DNA of 11,577 nucleotides from Bacteroidales bacterium (GCA_017461285.1 JAFTYS010000113.1:1-11577), one strand, 5' to 3'. Shown: positions 1 to 7,431, numbered from the stretch's first letter. Program-made: numbers and translations. Notes: generated by a model not told the origin, from the sequence alone.

Positions 1-561
1 CTTTATAGGGAGTCCATATGAAACATCACCTGTAAATGTAGAAAGCGATGCTTCTGTTGCAACTGTGCCTGTATATACATATGCACCGGCATCCTTGCTG
101 AATCCGAACTCTCCAGGAACTCCGACATAGACTTCGAATGTGCGGCTGAGGGACGGACGCGTATAAGTAGCGATCTTCTTGCTTTCGCCTCCCATCGACA
201 GGGTCACTTCGCATACTCGGTTCTTGTCAAATTCCTCATTCTCCGAGAACACTATCGTTACGACCTGAGGGCCTGTCTCCTTGCTTGAAACGGATGTAGC
301 CTTCATTCCGGCGTCATCGATCCAGAAGATGTTTCCCTTTCCTTCGCCTGAAATCTCCACCTTCCACTCCATGTTAGGCTCGAACTTCAGGTCTACGGAC
401 TGTCCTGCCTTCACGGTCTCATTGACCACCGACGACGGAAATATCGGATCGACCTTCTCCGGTCCCTTCTGTTCCTCTTCAGGCTGCTTCTTGTCGCATG
501 AAATGACGGCTGCGAAAACAGCTGCCAGAGAAATTGCGTATCTGAAAATATTAGTCTTCAT
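1..561 (-). CDS. Accessory lipoprotein of the SusCD operon, DUF5003-like (partial, C-terminus off window)
   Basis: Open frame of 187 codons from ATG at 561 running off the left edge, so the C-terminus is missing. The N-terminus is a lipoprotein signal: basic start, hydrophobic stretch, and lipobox AVISC with the acylated Cys at residue 22. An acidic, lysine-rich tether follows (DKKQPEEEQKGPEK); acidic residues soon after the Cys are associated with surface export of lipoproteins in Bacteroidota, which is inference here. The visible part is rich in beta-strand patterns, with an Ig/BACON-like stretch around residues 45-125 containing a central EWKVEIS segment. It is the last visible gene of the operon, 22 nt after the preceding stop, with no terminator or promoter between. 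The layout resembles SusCD loci carrying a DUF4984 protein and then a DUF5003 protein; I assign DUF5003 from memory, with moderate confidence. No catalytic motif is seen. The likely role is surface ligand binding or support of the SusCD complex. Confidence 0.75.
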   Translation of the reverse strand, partial: MKTNIFRYAISLAAVFAAVISCDKKQPEEEQKGPEKVDPIFPSSVVNETVKAGQSVDLKFEPNMEWKVEISGEGKGNIFWIDDAGMKATSVSSKETGPQVVTIVFSENEEFDKNRVCEVTLSMGGESKKIATYTRPSLSRTFEVYVGVPGEFGFSKDAGAYVYTGTVATEASLSTFTGDVSYGLPIK

Positions 562-583
562 ATGTTGTCTTTGTTGCTTTGTT

Positions 584-1489
584 TTACATTCCTTCCTCTT
601 TCTTGAGACGGTCAGCCTCTTCATCGCTCACCCATTCCATGATGTTGTAGAAATGACCTACGGTTCCGACAGGAACTCCAAGGTTCTCCACATACATTTC
701 AGTCCATACGTACAGATAGCTGCCGCACGGATAGTATACGGAATCATAGTAAGCGCTCGTCCTGACCTGAATCTTGTCGTCACCGTGGACGGTTCCGAAG
801 AATGAGCCTTCATCAGTTGCGACCTGACCTTCGTCCATCACGACGAAAGGCTTCATAGGATCATCTGCCATGAACTTCATGGTCACATCATAGCCGTCGT
901 TAAGCCAGTTGCGGCAGATGATGGTATTTTCTTCAGTAGGATGCTTTTCGGTGTAGATCAGCCTCTGATAGCGTCCTGTAATGCTGTACTCATATAGGAA
1001 CATCGAAGTCAGCATGCAGTATCCTGTAAAGTCATTTATATCGAAAGGACAGCTCTTCATAAGGACAGCCTTGGTGTCCTTGCCATAAAGAGGCATCACA
1101 AGGTTGTCGTTCATTACCAGACGAAGCTGGAATCCAAGGGAATCCGTAGCCTCAAGATTGTCATAATAGCCATGAACCATAACGTCGGCCCTGTTCTCGC
1201 CTGCCTTGATGGTTACTGTGTTTGACTGCAGGCGGAAATGGTGGTTCTCGATGGCATTGTTTCCCTTGTCGATGACCTCTACACCGAAGGTCCTGTCGTA
1301 GTCGCGCACGACTGTGGACACCACCGGAATGCTGAACCATTCTACATCCTGCTGGACAGGATAGGTCGCAATGGTATCTGCGAACATGACATACTCGGCA
1401 TCGGAATATGTCACATATCTTTCATGACATGAAGCTGCGAGGCAGGATGTCACGAAAGCAAGTGCAATATATTTCAAAATCTGCTTCAT
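584..1489 (-). CDS. DUF4843/DUF4984-like lipoprotein of the SusCD operon
   Basis: Complete 301-residue frame, ATG at 1489 and TAA at 584-586. The signal peptide ends in lipobox LAASC, placing the acylated Cys at residue 21; Cys16 is a less likely alternative. Residues about 25-140 look like the beta-sandwich (Calx-beta-like) region called DUF4843 in SusCD-linked lipoproteins. The C-terminal half, starting near CPFDINDFTGYCMLTSMF, resembles DUF4984 and is rich in aromatic residues (several Tyr/Trp around residues 155-285), as often seen in ligand-binding surface proteins. Family names are from memory of the sequence style, not a search. The protein ends in a charged helix (DEEADRLKKEEGM). It starts 10 nt after the susD stop and is followed after 22 nt by another lipoprotein gene, so it should be co-transcribed with susCD. 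Presumed location is the outer membrane, probably the cell surface. The function is unknown; auxiliary substrate binding is the reasonable inference. Confidence 0.85.
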   Translation of the reverse strand: MKQILKYIALAFVTSCLAASCHERYVTYSDAEYVMFADTIATYPVQQDVEWFSIPVVSTVVRDYDRTFGVEVIDKGNNAIENHHFRLQSNTVTIKAGENRADVMVHGYYDNLEATDSLGFQLRLVMNDNLVMPLYGKDTKAVLMKSCPFDINDFTGYCMLTSMFLYEYSITGRYQRLIYTEKHPTEENTIICRNWLNDGYDVTMKFMADDPMKPFVVMDEGQVATDEGSFFGTVHGDDKIQVRTSAYYDSVYYPCGSYLYVWTEMYVENLGVPVGTVGHFYNIMEWVSDEEADRLKKEEGM

Positions 1490-1499
1490 ATATCTGTGT

Positions 1500-3053
1500 T
1501 TATCTTGTTGCGTAACCGTTATTCTGTGATATCTCCGATCCTGGCGCCTCTATATCGTTCTGCGGAATAGGCCATACGAAGCGATAGTCACCTGCGGCGA
1601 TCTTCCTGGTGCTGCCTTCCGGCTGTGCCTGCGACTGATGGGTACGCTCGAAGCCCATGTTCCAGCGCTTAAGGTCATGCAGACGGAAGCCTTCCATATA
1701 AAGTTCCTTGACCCTTTCATCAGAAATGACTTCACGCCAGCTTGAAGCGTTGAGAGATGCAGCCTTTGCATTCCTTGACTGGCTCAATGCAGCAAGATCG
1801 GCATTGGCATTGCCATACTGCCCCTTTTCACAATATGCCTCAGCACGTATCAGGTACTGCTCCGCAAGACGGAACGGCTTCGGCTTGCTCACATGATATA
1901 TGATGTTTGCAAGGAACGACTCGTTTCCGAAATACTTCGTCAGAAGAGGGAAGGTCAGCGCATGGGCATATCCGGTCTGAAGAGTCGTGAAATATGCAGA
2001 AGCCCTGGCATCACCGGCTCCATACAGATCTAGAACCCACTGCGAAGGCACGTAGTCAGGATAGTAATAGACATAGTCATTATTGAAATTGAGGAATACC
2101 TGTCCCAATGCTCCGCCATACGATGTGATGGTATAGTCTACCATCCATATGATCTCGGTGGCGAGGTCGTTGGTCCACATATAATCTATGTATGTATATG
2201 TCTTAGGCTGGTTTGTTATAGGGCTGATTCCTGAAGTATATGCCGCAGCAGTCGAAAGCGCAAAGGCATCATCCTCGATAAGTCTGGTCGAGTACTCTAT
2301 CGCTGCATCCCAATCCTGCATATAGAGGGCGACCCTCGCATGGATAGCATTTGCTACAGCCTGATTGAAATATGGAGATGAATATCCGTATTCTGCACCA
2401 TCAAGCAGTTCCTCGGCTTTCTCCAGATCACGGATGACAAACTCATAAGATTCCCTGAGCGTCGAACGTTTCAAAGGCTTTTTACCGAAATAAGTACTGT
2501 CTATGGCGATACCGCTCTCTGATTCATCTGCCGTTTCCGGAGTGTAAGCCTCGCAGAAACACTTTATCAGTTCCGAATAAGCCAAGGCTCTGGCACAATG
2601 CACTTCACCGGTATAATAATCCAGATATGTGATGCTTTCGTCGTCTGTAAGGCTTGAGCGCAGCTCATCCACCTTATCAAGATAAAAGTTGCATCGTCCG
2701 ATAACCGTATAGAGCGAACCGTACACACCCTCTATCTCACTGTTTGTCGGGCGGATATCCCACTGCCACAGCTGTCCGTATGTGTTTGAGTTGCCCTGTA
2801 CCGCATGTACCAGATCTGCCTGAATGTCAGGAAGCAGCGTAAGGTAACCGCTATAGAGAGCCCCGCTCATCCATGCGGCATAAATGCCTGTAAGGGTCTG
2901 CTCCGCATCATCGAAAGTCTTCATTCCTTCCGACTCCGGTATGGCATTGCCGGGGAGTTTTTCCAGGCATGAAACCATACCCACGGCAACGGCAATCACC
3001 GCAACCGTTCTTGTCAATATATTATAAGTGTTCTTCATCATATTCAGAAGCAT
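1500..3053 (-). CDS. SusD/RagB family outer-membrane nutrient-binding lipoprotein
   Basis: Complete frame of 517 codons. SusD-like proteins are surface lipoproteins that sit as a lid on the SusC barrel and capture ligand. The signal peptide ends in lipobox GMVSC (Cys29 from the first ATG). The N-terminal TPR-rich, SusD-like region follows from about residue 30, with conserved-looking patterns such as DDAEQTLTGIYAAW and NFYLDKV. The C-terminal SusD_RagB part shows FRLAEQYLIRAEAY (394-407), RVKELYMEGFRLHDLKRW (447-464), the WPIPQNDI motif (494-501) and the terminal QNNGY. Length is usual for the family. The first ATG overlaps the upstream susC stop by one base (TAATG), suggesting translational coupling. 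ATGs at 3041 and 3038 would give a tidier signal peptide (MKNTYNILTRTVAV...) and an 11-14 nt gap, so the start is uncertain by 4-5 codons. The ligand is unknown. Confidence 0.95.
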   Translation of the reverse strand: MLLNMMKNTYNILTRTVAVIAVAVGMVSCLEKLPGNAIPESEGMKTFDDAEQTLTGIYAAWMSGALYSGYLTLLPDIQADLVHAVQGNSNTYGQLWQWDIRPTNSEIEGVYGSLYTVIGRCNFYLDKVDELRSSLTDDESITYLDYYTGEVHCARALAYSELIKCFCEAYTPETADESESGIAIDSTYFGKKPLKRSTLRESYEFVIRDLEKAEELLDGAEYGYSSPYFNQAVANAIHARVALYMQDWDAAIEYSTRLIEDDAFALSTAAAYTSGISPITNQPKTYTYIDYMWTNDLATEIIWMVDYTITSYGGALGQVFLNFNNDYVYYYPDYVPSQWVLDLYGAGDARASAYFTTLQTGYAHALTFPLLTKYFGNESFLANIIYHVSKPKPFRLAEQYLIRAEAYCEKGQYGNANADLAALSQSRNAKAASLNASSWREVISDERVKELYMEGFRLHDLKRWNMGFERTHQSQAQPEGSTRKIAAGDYRFVWPIPQNDIEAPGSEISQNNGYATR

Positions 3054-5995
3054 TAGAACATAAGGTCCAGACCAAATGTAAACTGACGTGACATAGGATA
3101 TTGAGCAGCATAAAGGTTAGCTGTACCCTCCGGATCAAGACCTGAGAAATTAGTGAATGTCAGCAGGTTCTGCGCCTGTCCGTATATTCTGAGTCCCCTT
3201 ATCACGCGAGTCTTTCCGAGGAGTCCTGACGGAAGGTTATATGACAGCATCAGATTCTTGAGGCGGAGGAACGACGCATCCTCAAGAAGGCGGCTGTCGA
3301 ACTCCGTATAGACGCCATGGCGAGGTATATCCGTGATATCACCCGGCTTCTTCCATCTTTCAAGAAGCCTGCGTGACTGGTTATATGAAGCAAAGCGTCC
3401 GTTTGACTCATCAAAGTAGCGGTCATTATTGATCATGTAGCGGTCTGCCACCCAGCTGAACTGTGCAGCCAGACTCAAGCCCTTCCATGATAATGTGGTT
3501 CCGAATCCGCCCTGCCATGGAGCATGGTAAGTCTTGCCGATCATGACCTTGTCCTCATCACGAAGCTCGTTTGTGATGTTTCCGTCCTTGTCATACCAGA
3601 GTGCGTCTCCGTTTGCAGGATTGACACCGGCATAGCGGTTTATATAGAACTCACCGAGAGGGCGTCCTACCACAAGCTTGGTACTTGTATTGGAGCGTTC
3701 ATATTCCGTCACTCCGTTATAGAGCTCAACGATCCTGTTGTGGTTGTAACCGGCGTTCACGTTGACGTTCCACATGAAGTCACGTATCATAAGGACTGTC
3801 GCATTGACATTGATTTCCGCACCCATGTTGAGCATGGCACCGACATTGTCCCATCTGTATCCGTATCCGTTAGACTGCGCATACGAAAGAGGGACAGTCA
3901 TAAGCATGTCCGTTGTCCTTTTGGCGTAAAGTTCAAAATCCGCATTGACTCTGTTCCAGAAGCCGAAATGGAAGCCGAGATTGGTGGTCCATGTATTCTC
4001 CCAGGTAAGGCTTTCGTTTCCAGGCTGTGCAGGTGCCACACCTGAATCTCCCGAATAATCAGCGCCACCTGCTATGAGGGCAAGATGCTCATAATTAGGG
4101 ATTTCAGAGTTACCTGCCGTACCGGAACTGAATGATATCTGTCCGTTTGTGAGCCAGTCACGTGAATCGGCCATGAACTCCTCATTCCTGATATTCCACA
4201 TGAATCCGACAGCACCGAAGAGACCCCATCGGTTATCCTTACCGAAACGGGACGAACCGTCTGTTCTGAGCGAAGCTTCGGCATAATATCTGTCCTGATA
4301 ATTATACTCGGCACGTCCGAAGAATGAAACACGCGAATAATCAGAAGTAGATGTCGCATCCCATGAAGTCGCTCTGGTTCCGAACGATACATCGGTCAGC
4401 TTGTCATTGGTCTGGCCTTTGGTAGCGACACTGAATCTCTCATAATGATAATCCTGCCACTCGTGTCCGAGCAGAAAATTGAAATCGTGGACATTGTCTA
4501 TGTCGAAACGGTAATTCAGCGTATTCGTCCACTGGAGGTTCATTCCATCCGTCGAACTCCTGGATGCTGTTCCTTCTCCGAGATTAGGAGCATAGCTAGG
4601 GAAAGACTGTCCGAATCCGGTAGTATGCGAGAAGTCGACGCCGAACTGGGTCTTGAAGACAAGATTCCTGTACAGGTTCATCTCAGCGAACACCGTAGAG
4701 AACACCTTATATTTCTTGAAAGTGACAGGGTTGTTCTCAAGCCACTCAAGAGGGTTCTGTCCCTGACCTTTCCATGAACCGTCGTTTACCGAAGCCAAAG
4801 ATCCGTCAGCCTTGTATGGATCCCAATATGGCAGCATGAAACGCGATGCGGAAATAGGAGTGACCAATGCATATGCTCCTTCATCCGCCTGCATGATATC
4901 CTGATAATTGAACATGGTGTTTGTTCCCATCCTCAGGAAATCCGACATCTGCTGCTCGAAGTTGAACCTCATCGAGTATCTGGTGAACTGCGATCCCGGA
5001 GCGATTCCCTCCTGATCATAATAAGCGCCTGACAGATAGTAGTTTGTCGTCTCTGTCGCTCCGGACACGGAAAGTTCGTGACTCTGGAGCATCGCAGAAT
5101 CATTGAATACGACATCCATCCAGTTCACGTCGATGCCTGAAAGATGATTGTAGTTCTGCCCTGCAGTCATTCCGATTTCCTTCTCATACCGGATACGCTC
5201 TTCCGTATTCATAAGGTCCCAGTTTCCGTGAGCCATCGCAGACCATCCCATCTGCATTCGGTAATTCACATTAGGACGATCCATATTGCGTCCGCGCTTG
5301 GTCGTGATCACGATCACGCCATTCGCCGCACGCGCTCCGTAGATGGATGTGGACGAGGCATCCTTGAGCACGGACATGCTCTCTATATCGGCAGGGTTTA
5401 TCGTATTGAAATCCGATGCGGAGATCTCAACGCCATCAAGGATATAAAGAGGAGCTGTTCCGGAATTGATGGAGTTTGTACCACGGATTGTCATGGACGC
5501 GGATGCGCTTGGCTCTCCGGTATTTGACAGGACCGTCAATCCTGCCACCTGTCCCTGCAAGGCCTGGTCAAACGCCGCAGTAGGCGTGCTCTCCAGCTTG
5601 TCAGACTTCACGGTAGAGACAGAACCTGCCACCGTACCCTTCTTTCTTACACCATAGGCAATGACAACGACATCATCCAGCTTCAGATTTTCCGGCTGCA
5701 TCACGACGTTGTGAGTAAATTCCTCCACAGAAGGAACGACAACCTTCTCATCCATGAAACCGATGCTGGAGAATGTAAGTTCCGTGCCCGGGACCACTTC
5801 TATGACATAATCTCCGTCCAAAGAGGTTATGACTCCTGTTCCGGGACCGGCGACAACTCCAACTCCCATCATCGGAAGGCCGTCTTCAGCGGATGTCACC
5901 ACACCGCTGACCTTGACGGTCGTCTGCGCTGAAAGAGCGAGACCAGCAACGGCCGAAAGGAAAGTCGTCAGAATCAGTTTAAGATAACTTTTCAT
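3053..5995 (-). CDS. SusC/RagA family TonB-dependent outer-membrane transporter
   Basis: Complete 980-residue protein. It forms the outer-membrane beta barrel that imports ligands delivered by its SusD partner, powered by TonB-ExbBD. Order of parts: signal peptide (about 1-23, cleavage near LSA/QTT); a carboxypeptidase-regulatory-like beta-sandwich (about 28-100, with GVVTSAEDGLPMMGVGV and LDGDYVIEV); a TonB-box-like stretch DDVVVIAYGVRKKGTVAGSV (107-126); the plug domain (about 127-235), including MTIRGTNS, PLYILDGVE and SVLKDASSTSIYGARAANGV (the SusC hallmark); then the barrel, ending in the terminal-Phe beta signal GLDLMF. Start: an in-frame TTG lies one codon upstream, but ATG at 5995 gives the natural MKSYLKL signal peptide. 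A near-consensus promoter lies about 30-60 nt upstream. It is the first gene of the operon and overlaps susD. Nothing in the sequence reveals the substrate. Confidence 0.96.
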   Translation of the reverse strand: MKSYLKLILTTFLSAVAGLALSAQTTVKVSGVVTSAEDGLPMMGVGVVAGPGTGVITSLDGDYVIEVVPGTELTFSSIGFMDEKVVVPSVEEFTHNVVMQPENLKLDDVVVIAYGVRKKGTVAGSVSTVKSDKLESTPTAAFDQALQGQVAGLTVLSNTGEPSASASMTIRGTNSINSGTAPLYILDGVEISASDFNTINPADIESMSVLKDASSTSIYGARAANGVIVITTKRGRNMDRPNVNYRMQMGWSAMAHGNWDLMNTEERIRYEKEIGMTAGQNYNHLSGIDVNWMDVVFNDSAMLQSHELSVSGATETTNYYLSGAYYDQEGIAPGSQFTRYSMRFNFEQQMSDFLRMGTNTMFNYQDIMQADEGAYALVTPISASRFMLPYWDPYKADGSLASVNDGSWKGQGQNPLEWLENNPVTFKKYKVFSTVFAEMNLYRNLVFKTQFGVDFSHTTGFGQSFPSYAPNLGEGTASRSSTDGMNLQWTNTLNYRFDIDNVHDFNFLLGHEWQDYHYERFSVATKGQTNDKLTDVSFGTRATSWDATSTSDYSRVSFFGRAEYNYQDRYYAEASLRTDGSSRFGKDNRWGLFGAVGFMWNIRNEEFMADSRDWLTNGQISFSSGTAGNSEIPNYEHLALIAGGADYSGDSGVAPAQPGNESLTWENTWTTNLGFHFGFWNRVNADFELYAKRTTDMLMTVPLSYAQSNGYGYRWDNVGAMLNMGAEINVNATVLMIRDFMWNVNVNAGYNHNRIVELYNGVTEYERSNTSTKLVVGRPLGEFYINRYAGVNPANGDALWYDKDGNITNELRDEDKVMIGKTYHAPWQGGFGTTLSWKGLSLAAQFSWVADRYMINNDRYFDESNGRFASYNQSRRLLERWKKPGDITDIPRHGVYTEFDSRLLEDASFLRLKNLMLSYNLPSGLLGKTRVIRGLRIYGQAQNLLTFTNFSGLDPEGTANLYAAQYPMSRQFTFGLDLMF

Positions 5996-6027
5996 CAATA
6001 TTTGACTTATTTAATTTTTCCAACCTG

Positions 6028-6058
6028 CAAAGATACTCATTTTTCAGCGCAATACCAA
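6028..6058 (-). promoter_or_regulatory. Predicted Bacteroidetes-type promoter for the susC operon
   Basis: Read on the minus strand, a perfect -7 element TATCTTTG (6028-6035, matching TAnnTTTG) lies 20 nt downstream of a -33 TTG (6056-6058). Transcription would begin near 6022-6024, giving a 5' leader of roughly 27 nt before the ATG at 5995. The leader is A/T-rich with no Shine-Dalgarno, as is normal in this phylum. It sits only about 16 nt after the stop codon of the upstream DUF4493 gene, and I see no terminator between, so some read-through from that gene is possible. Confidence 0.7.
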
Positions 6059-6074
6059 CCGTCAGAACCCCATT

Positions 6075-7136
6075 CTACTGAAATTCAAAATCAACCAGAT
6101 TCTTCAGACCGGGCATACCATAATATGACTCGACCAGATCGCCTTTCAGACACACTTTTTTGCCAAGAAGAGACGGATTGTCCACAAGATTAAGTTCGTC
6201 ACGAATGTATCCGGAAGGCAGACTCACCGAAAGGCAGGATGACCTGGAAGATGTCGACGACCTCGGTCCGAGCACAATATTGGTCCGCGAAGAGAATGGA
6301 GGCGAGAATGAAGCGGACGATGACGAAAGGTCTCCTCCGACGATATATCCGCTGACCCATACATCTTCTTCGCCTGCAGAAGCTATCGCCTGAGATACCG
6401 TAAGGGCATCGGATATGCTGTTCCCTTTTCCCGAAGATCCGCTGCCTCCTATCACATATGACTCAGATGTCCATGTACGGGAAGTATCCACCGCGACCTT
6501 TATGCTTTCCTGAGGCGAATCGGCGGAACCTCCGGCAGCGCTCACATCGATATCAAGCACGGACCTCGGCTCCAGAGACCGTGTGAAAAGCACATTATCG
6601 GATCCATTCCTGCTCATCAGCAGAGAGACCTCACCAGGCAGAAAATAAGCAATCCTCTTTTCAGAATACCCGTACATCAGTTTCCCTTCCTTGGACTTAA
6701 GGAACAGGACTGCATCAGGGCAGTTCTTCAGAAAGCTTTCGTCGATACGCAGACGCACCCCTGCATTCATCTGCACGCACGTAAGCCTGACATCTGCGAC
6801 CCCGCCGGAAGCGACGACCACACATTGTTCGTCGCCGAACTGCGGAGCAGAAAACGCAGGTTTTCTGAAATCTGAGGACCTCACATATATGGTATAGCTG
6901 CCCGCATCTACCATTATGCTTTCCGGGGAATCACCGTACTGTCCGTCATAGACTACGGTTCCGTCTGACGAAGACACAGTAAGAAGGAAATCACTCGTAT
7001 CAGGGATTTCCTCTACAACCTTGGTCACAGCACTGTCGCTGAACGAAATCCTCAACTCCCCTTTTTCATCCGCCGGATCCGGCATTCCCAACATCTGGCA
7101 GGACACTGCCGCCATCAGCACAAGACATTTTTTCAT
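6075..7136 (-). CDS. DUF4493 plus DUF6359-like putative lipoprotein
   Basis: Complete 353-residue frame ending in TAG. Residues about 25-225 match the style of DUF4493: GELRISFS, DFLLTVSSSDGTVVYDGQY, PESIMVDAGSYTIYVRSSDF and VADVRLTCVQMNAGVRLRI. Residues about 240-353 resemble DUF6359, an OB-fold-like domain: ISDALTVSQAIAS, VWVSGYIVGG, CLSVSLPSGYIRDELNLVDN, LLGKKVCLKGDL and YYGMPGLKNLVDFEF. A Ser-rich insertion occupies about 271-300. Both names come from recalled family patterns. The N-terminus MKKCLVLMAAVSCQ looks like a very short lipoprotein signal with AVSC at Cys13; this is short, so lipidation is uncertain. ATG at 7136 was chosen over an in-frame TTG at 7184 because it has a GAGGAGA Shine-Dalgarno and because the TTG overlaps the predicted -7 element. 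The gene lies directly upstream of the susC operon on the same strand. No enzymatic motif is seen and the function is unknown; surface binding or adhesion is a guess. Confidence 0.85.
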   Translation of the reverse strand: MKKCLVLMAAVSCQMLGMPDPADEKGELRISFSDSAVTKVVEEIPDTSDFLLTVSSSDGTVVYDGQYGDSPESIMVDAGSYTIYVRSSDFRKPAFSAPQFGDEQCVVVASGGVADVRLTCVQMNAGVRLRIDESFLKNCPDAVLFLKSKEGKLMYGYSEKRIAYFLPGEVSLLMSRNGSDNVLFTRSLEPRSVLDIDVSAAGGSADSPQESIKVAVDTSRTWTSESYVIGGSGSSGKGNSISDALTVSQAIASAGEEDVWVSGYIVGGDLSSSSASFSPPFSSRTNIVLGPRSSTSSRSSCLSVSLPSGYIRDELNLVDNPSLLGKKVCLKGDLVESYYGMPGLKNLVDFEFQ

Positions 7137-7142
7137 AATCTT

Positions 7143-7149
7143 TCTCCTC
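7143..7149 (-). promoter_or_regulatory. Strong Shine-Dalgarno (GAGGAGA) for the DUF4493 gene
   Basis: On the minus strand GAGGAGA lies 6 nt before the ATG at 7136. Bacteroidota genes usually lack such a motif, and none of the other starts in this window has one this clear. It decides the start codon of this gene. Confidence 0.65.
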
Positions 7150-7159
7150 AATACTTTAA

Positions 7160-7177
7160 TGCCGCGACATTGCGGCA
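7160..7177 (-). other. 5'-leader hairpin of the DUF4493 mRNA
   Basis: TGCCGC (7160-7165) and GCGGCA (7172-7177) are perfect complements with a 6-nt loop that can close one more G-U pair. If transcription starts about 5 nt past the -7 element at 7182-7189, this hairpin sits at the extreme 5' end of the mRNA, where stems are known to protect transcripts from 5'-end decay. That role is inference; the stem itself is directly visible. Confidence 0.45.
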
Positions 7178-7181
7178 GGAG

Positions 7182-7189
7182 CAAATATA
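7182..7189 (-). promoter_or_regulatory. Predicted -7 element for the DUF4493 gene
   Basis: TATATTTG on the minus strand matches TAnnTTTG exactly and would start transcription about 40 nt before the ATG. No convincing TTG is found at the -33 position, so this is a partial match. An A-rich tract with three AAAAAATC copies lies 50-90 nt upstream and might act as an UP-like or bent element. Confidence 0.4.
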
Positions 7190-7266
7190 AAAGGGAAAAT
7201 TCCTAACCAGACTAAAAAACGGAAAAAGAAGAAATTTGGATTTTTTATGTATGATTTTTTGATTTT

Positions 7267-7289
7267 TTATCAGCCGTCTGATAATTTTT
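7267..7289 (+). terminator. Terminator-like hairpin on the plus strand
   Basis: TTATCAG, loop CCGT, CTGATAA, then five T's when read on the plus strand: a 7-bp stem with a short T tract. No plus-strand gene lies to its left, so it would only stop antisense transcription coming from the DUF4493 side. Read on the minus strand it is followed by A's and would not terminate. The stem is A/T-rich, so chance occurrence is possible. Confidence 0.3.
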
Positions 7290-7352
7290 ACAGGTGGTCA
7301 ACCTATCATTTTAGGTAAGGCAAATATCAGAATTGAAACACACGGATTCCAT

Positions 7353-7394
7353 AAAAAATTCACGAGGCAATCGCATCCACTGCGACCGCCCCGC
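7353..7394 (-). terminator. Intrinsic terminator, 14-bp stem with T6
   Basis: In the minus-strand RNA, 7394-7381 pairs with 7375-7362 in a continuous 14-bp stem with a 5-nt loop (GTGGA), followed by GAA and TTTTTT (7358-7353). Four of the pairs are G-U in the minus-strand RNA and would be A-C mismatches in plus-strand RNA, so the minus strand is the sense direction. It lies 69 nt after the helicase stop codon. It could end the helicase transcript, a short RNA started from the promoter at 7432-7462, or both. Confidence 0.65.
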
Positions 7395-7427
7395 TACTTA
7401 ACCTAAACTTAAACTATGAAAAACTTC
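7353..7427 (-). ncRNA. Candidate small intergenic RNA (~75 nt)
   Basis: A near-perfect promoter (7432-7462) and an intrinsic terminator (7353-7394) bracket about 75 nt with no plausible coding frame. The predicted RNA begins near 7427, has about 30 nt of A/U-rich single-stranded 5' sequence, then the 14-bp hairpin and U tract, which is the usual layout of a bacterial small RNA. I do not recognise it as SRP RNA, tmRNA, RNase P or tRNA; it is too short for 6S. The alternative is that it is the first part of a long structured leader for the DUF4493 gene, because downstream 7310-7319 is complementary to 7397-7407. No expression evidence is available. Confidence 0.35.
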
Positions 7428-7431
7428 GATG

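Noticed and set aside
281..805. Plus-strand 174-codon frame with a hydrophobic middle
   Set aside because: It runs antisense across the ends of two well-supported lipoprotein genes; the hydrophobic stretch is the reverse strand of the signal-peptide and junction region.
5996..5998. TTG one codon upstream as start of susC
   Set aside because: ATG at 5995 directly follows and gives the standard signal peptide start; a TTG start adds nothing.
7311..7376. Minus-strand 21-codon frame (MRLPREFFMESV...) between helicase and DUF4493 gene
   Set aside because: It starts inside the terminator hairpin loop, has no Shine-Dalgarno or typical composition, and is fully explained by the RNA structure.
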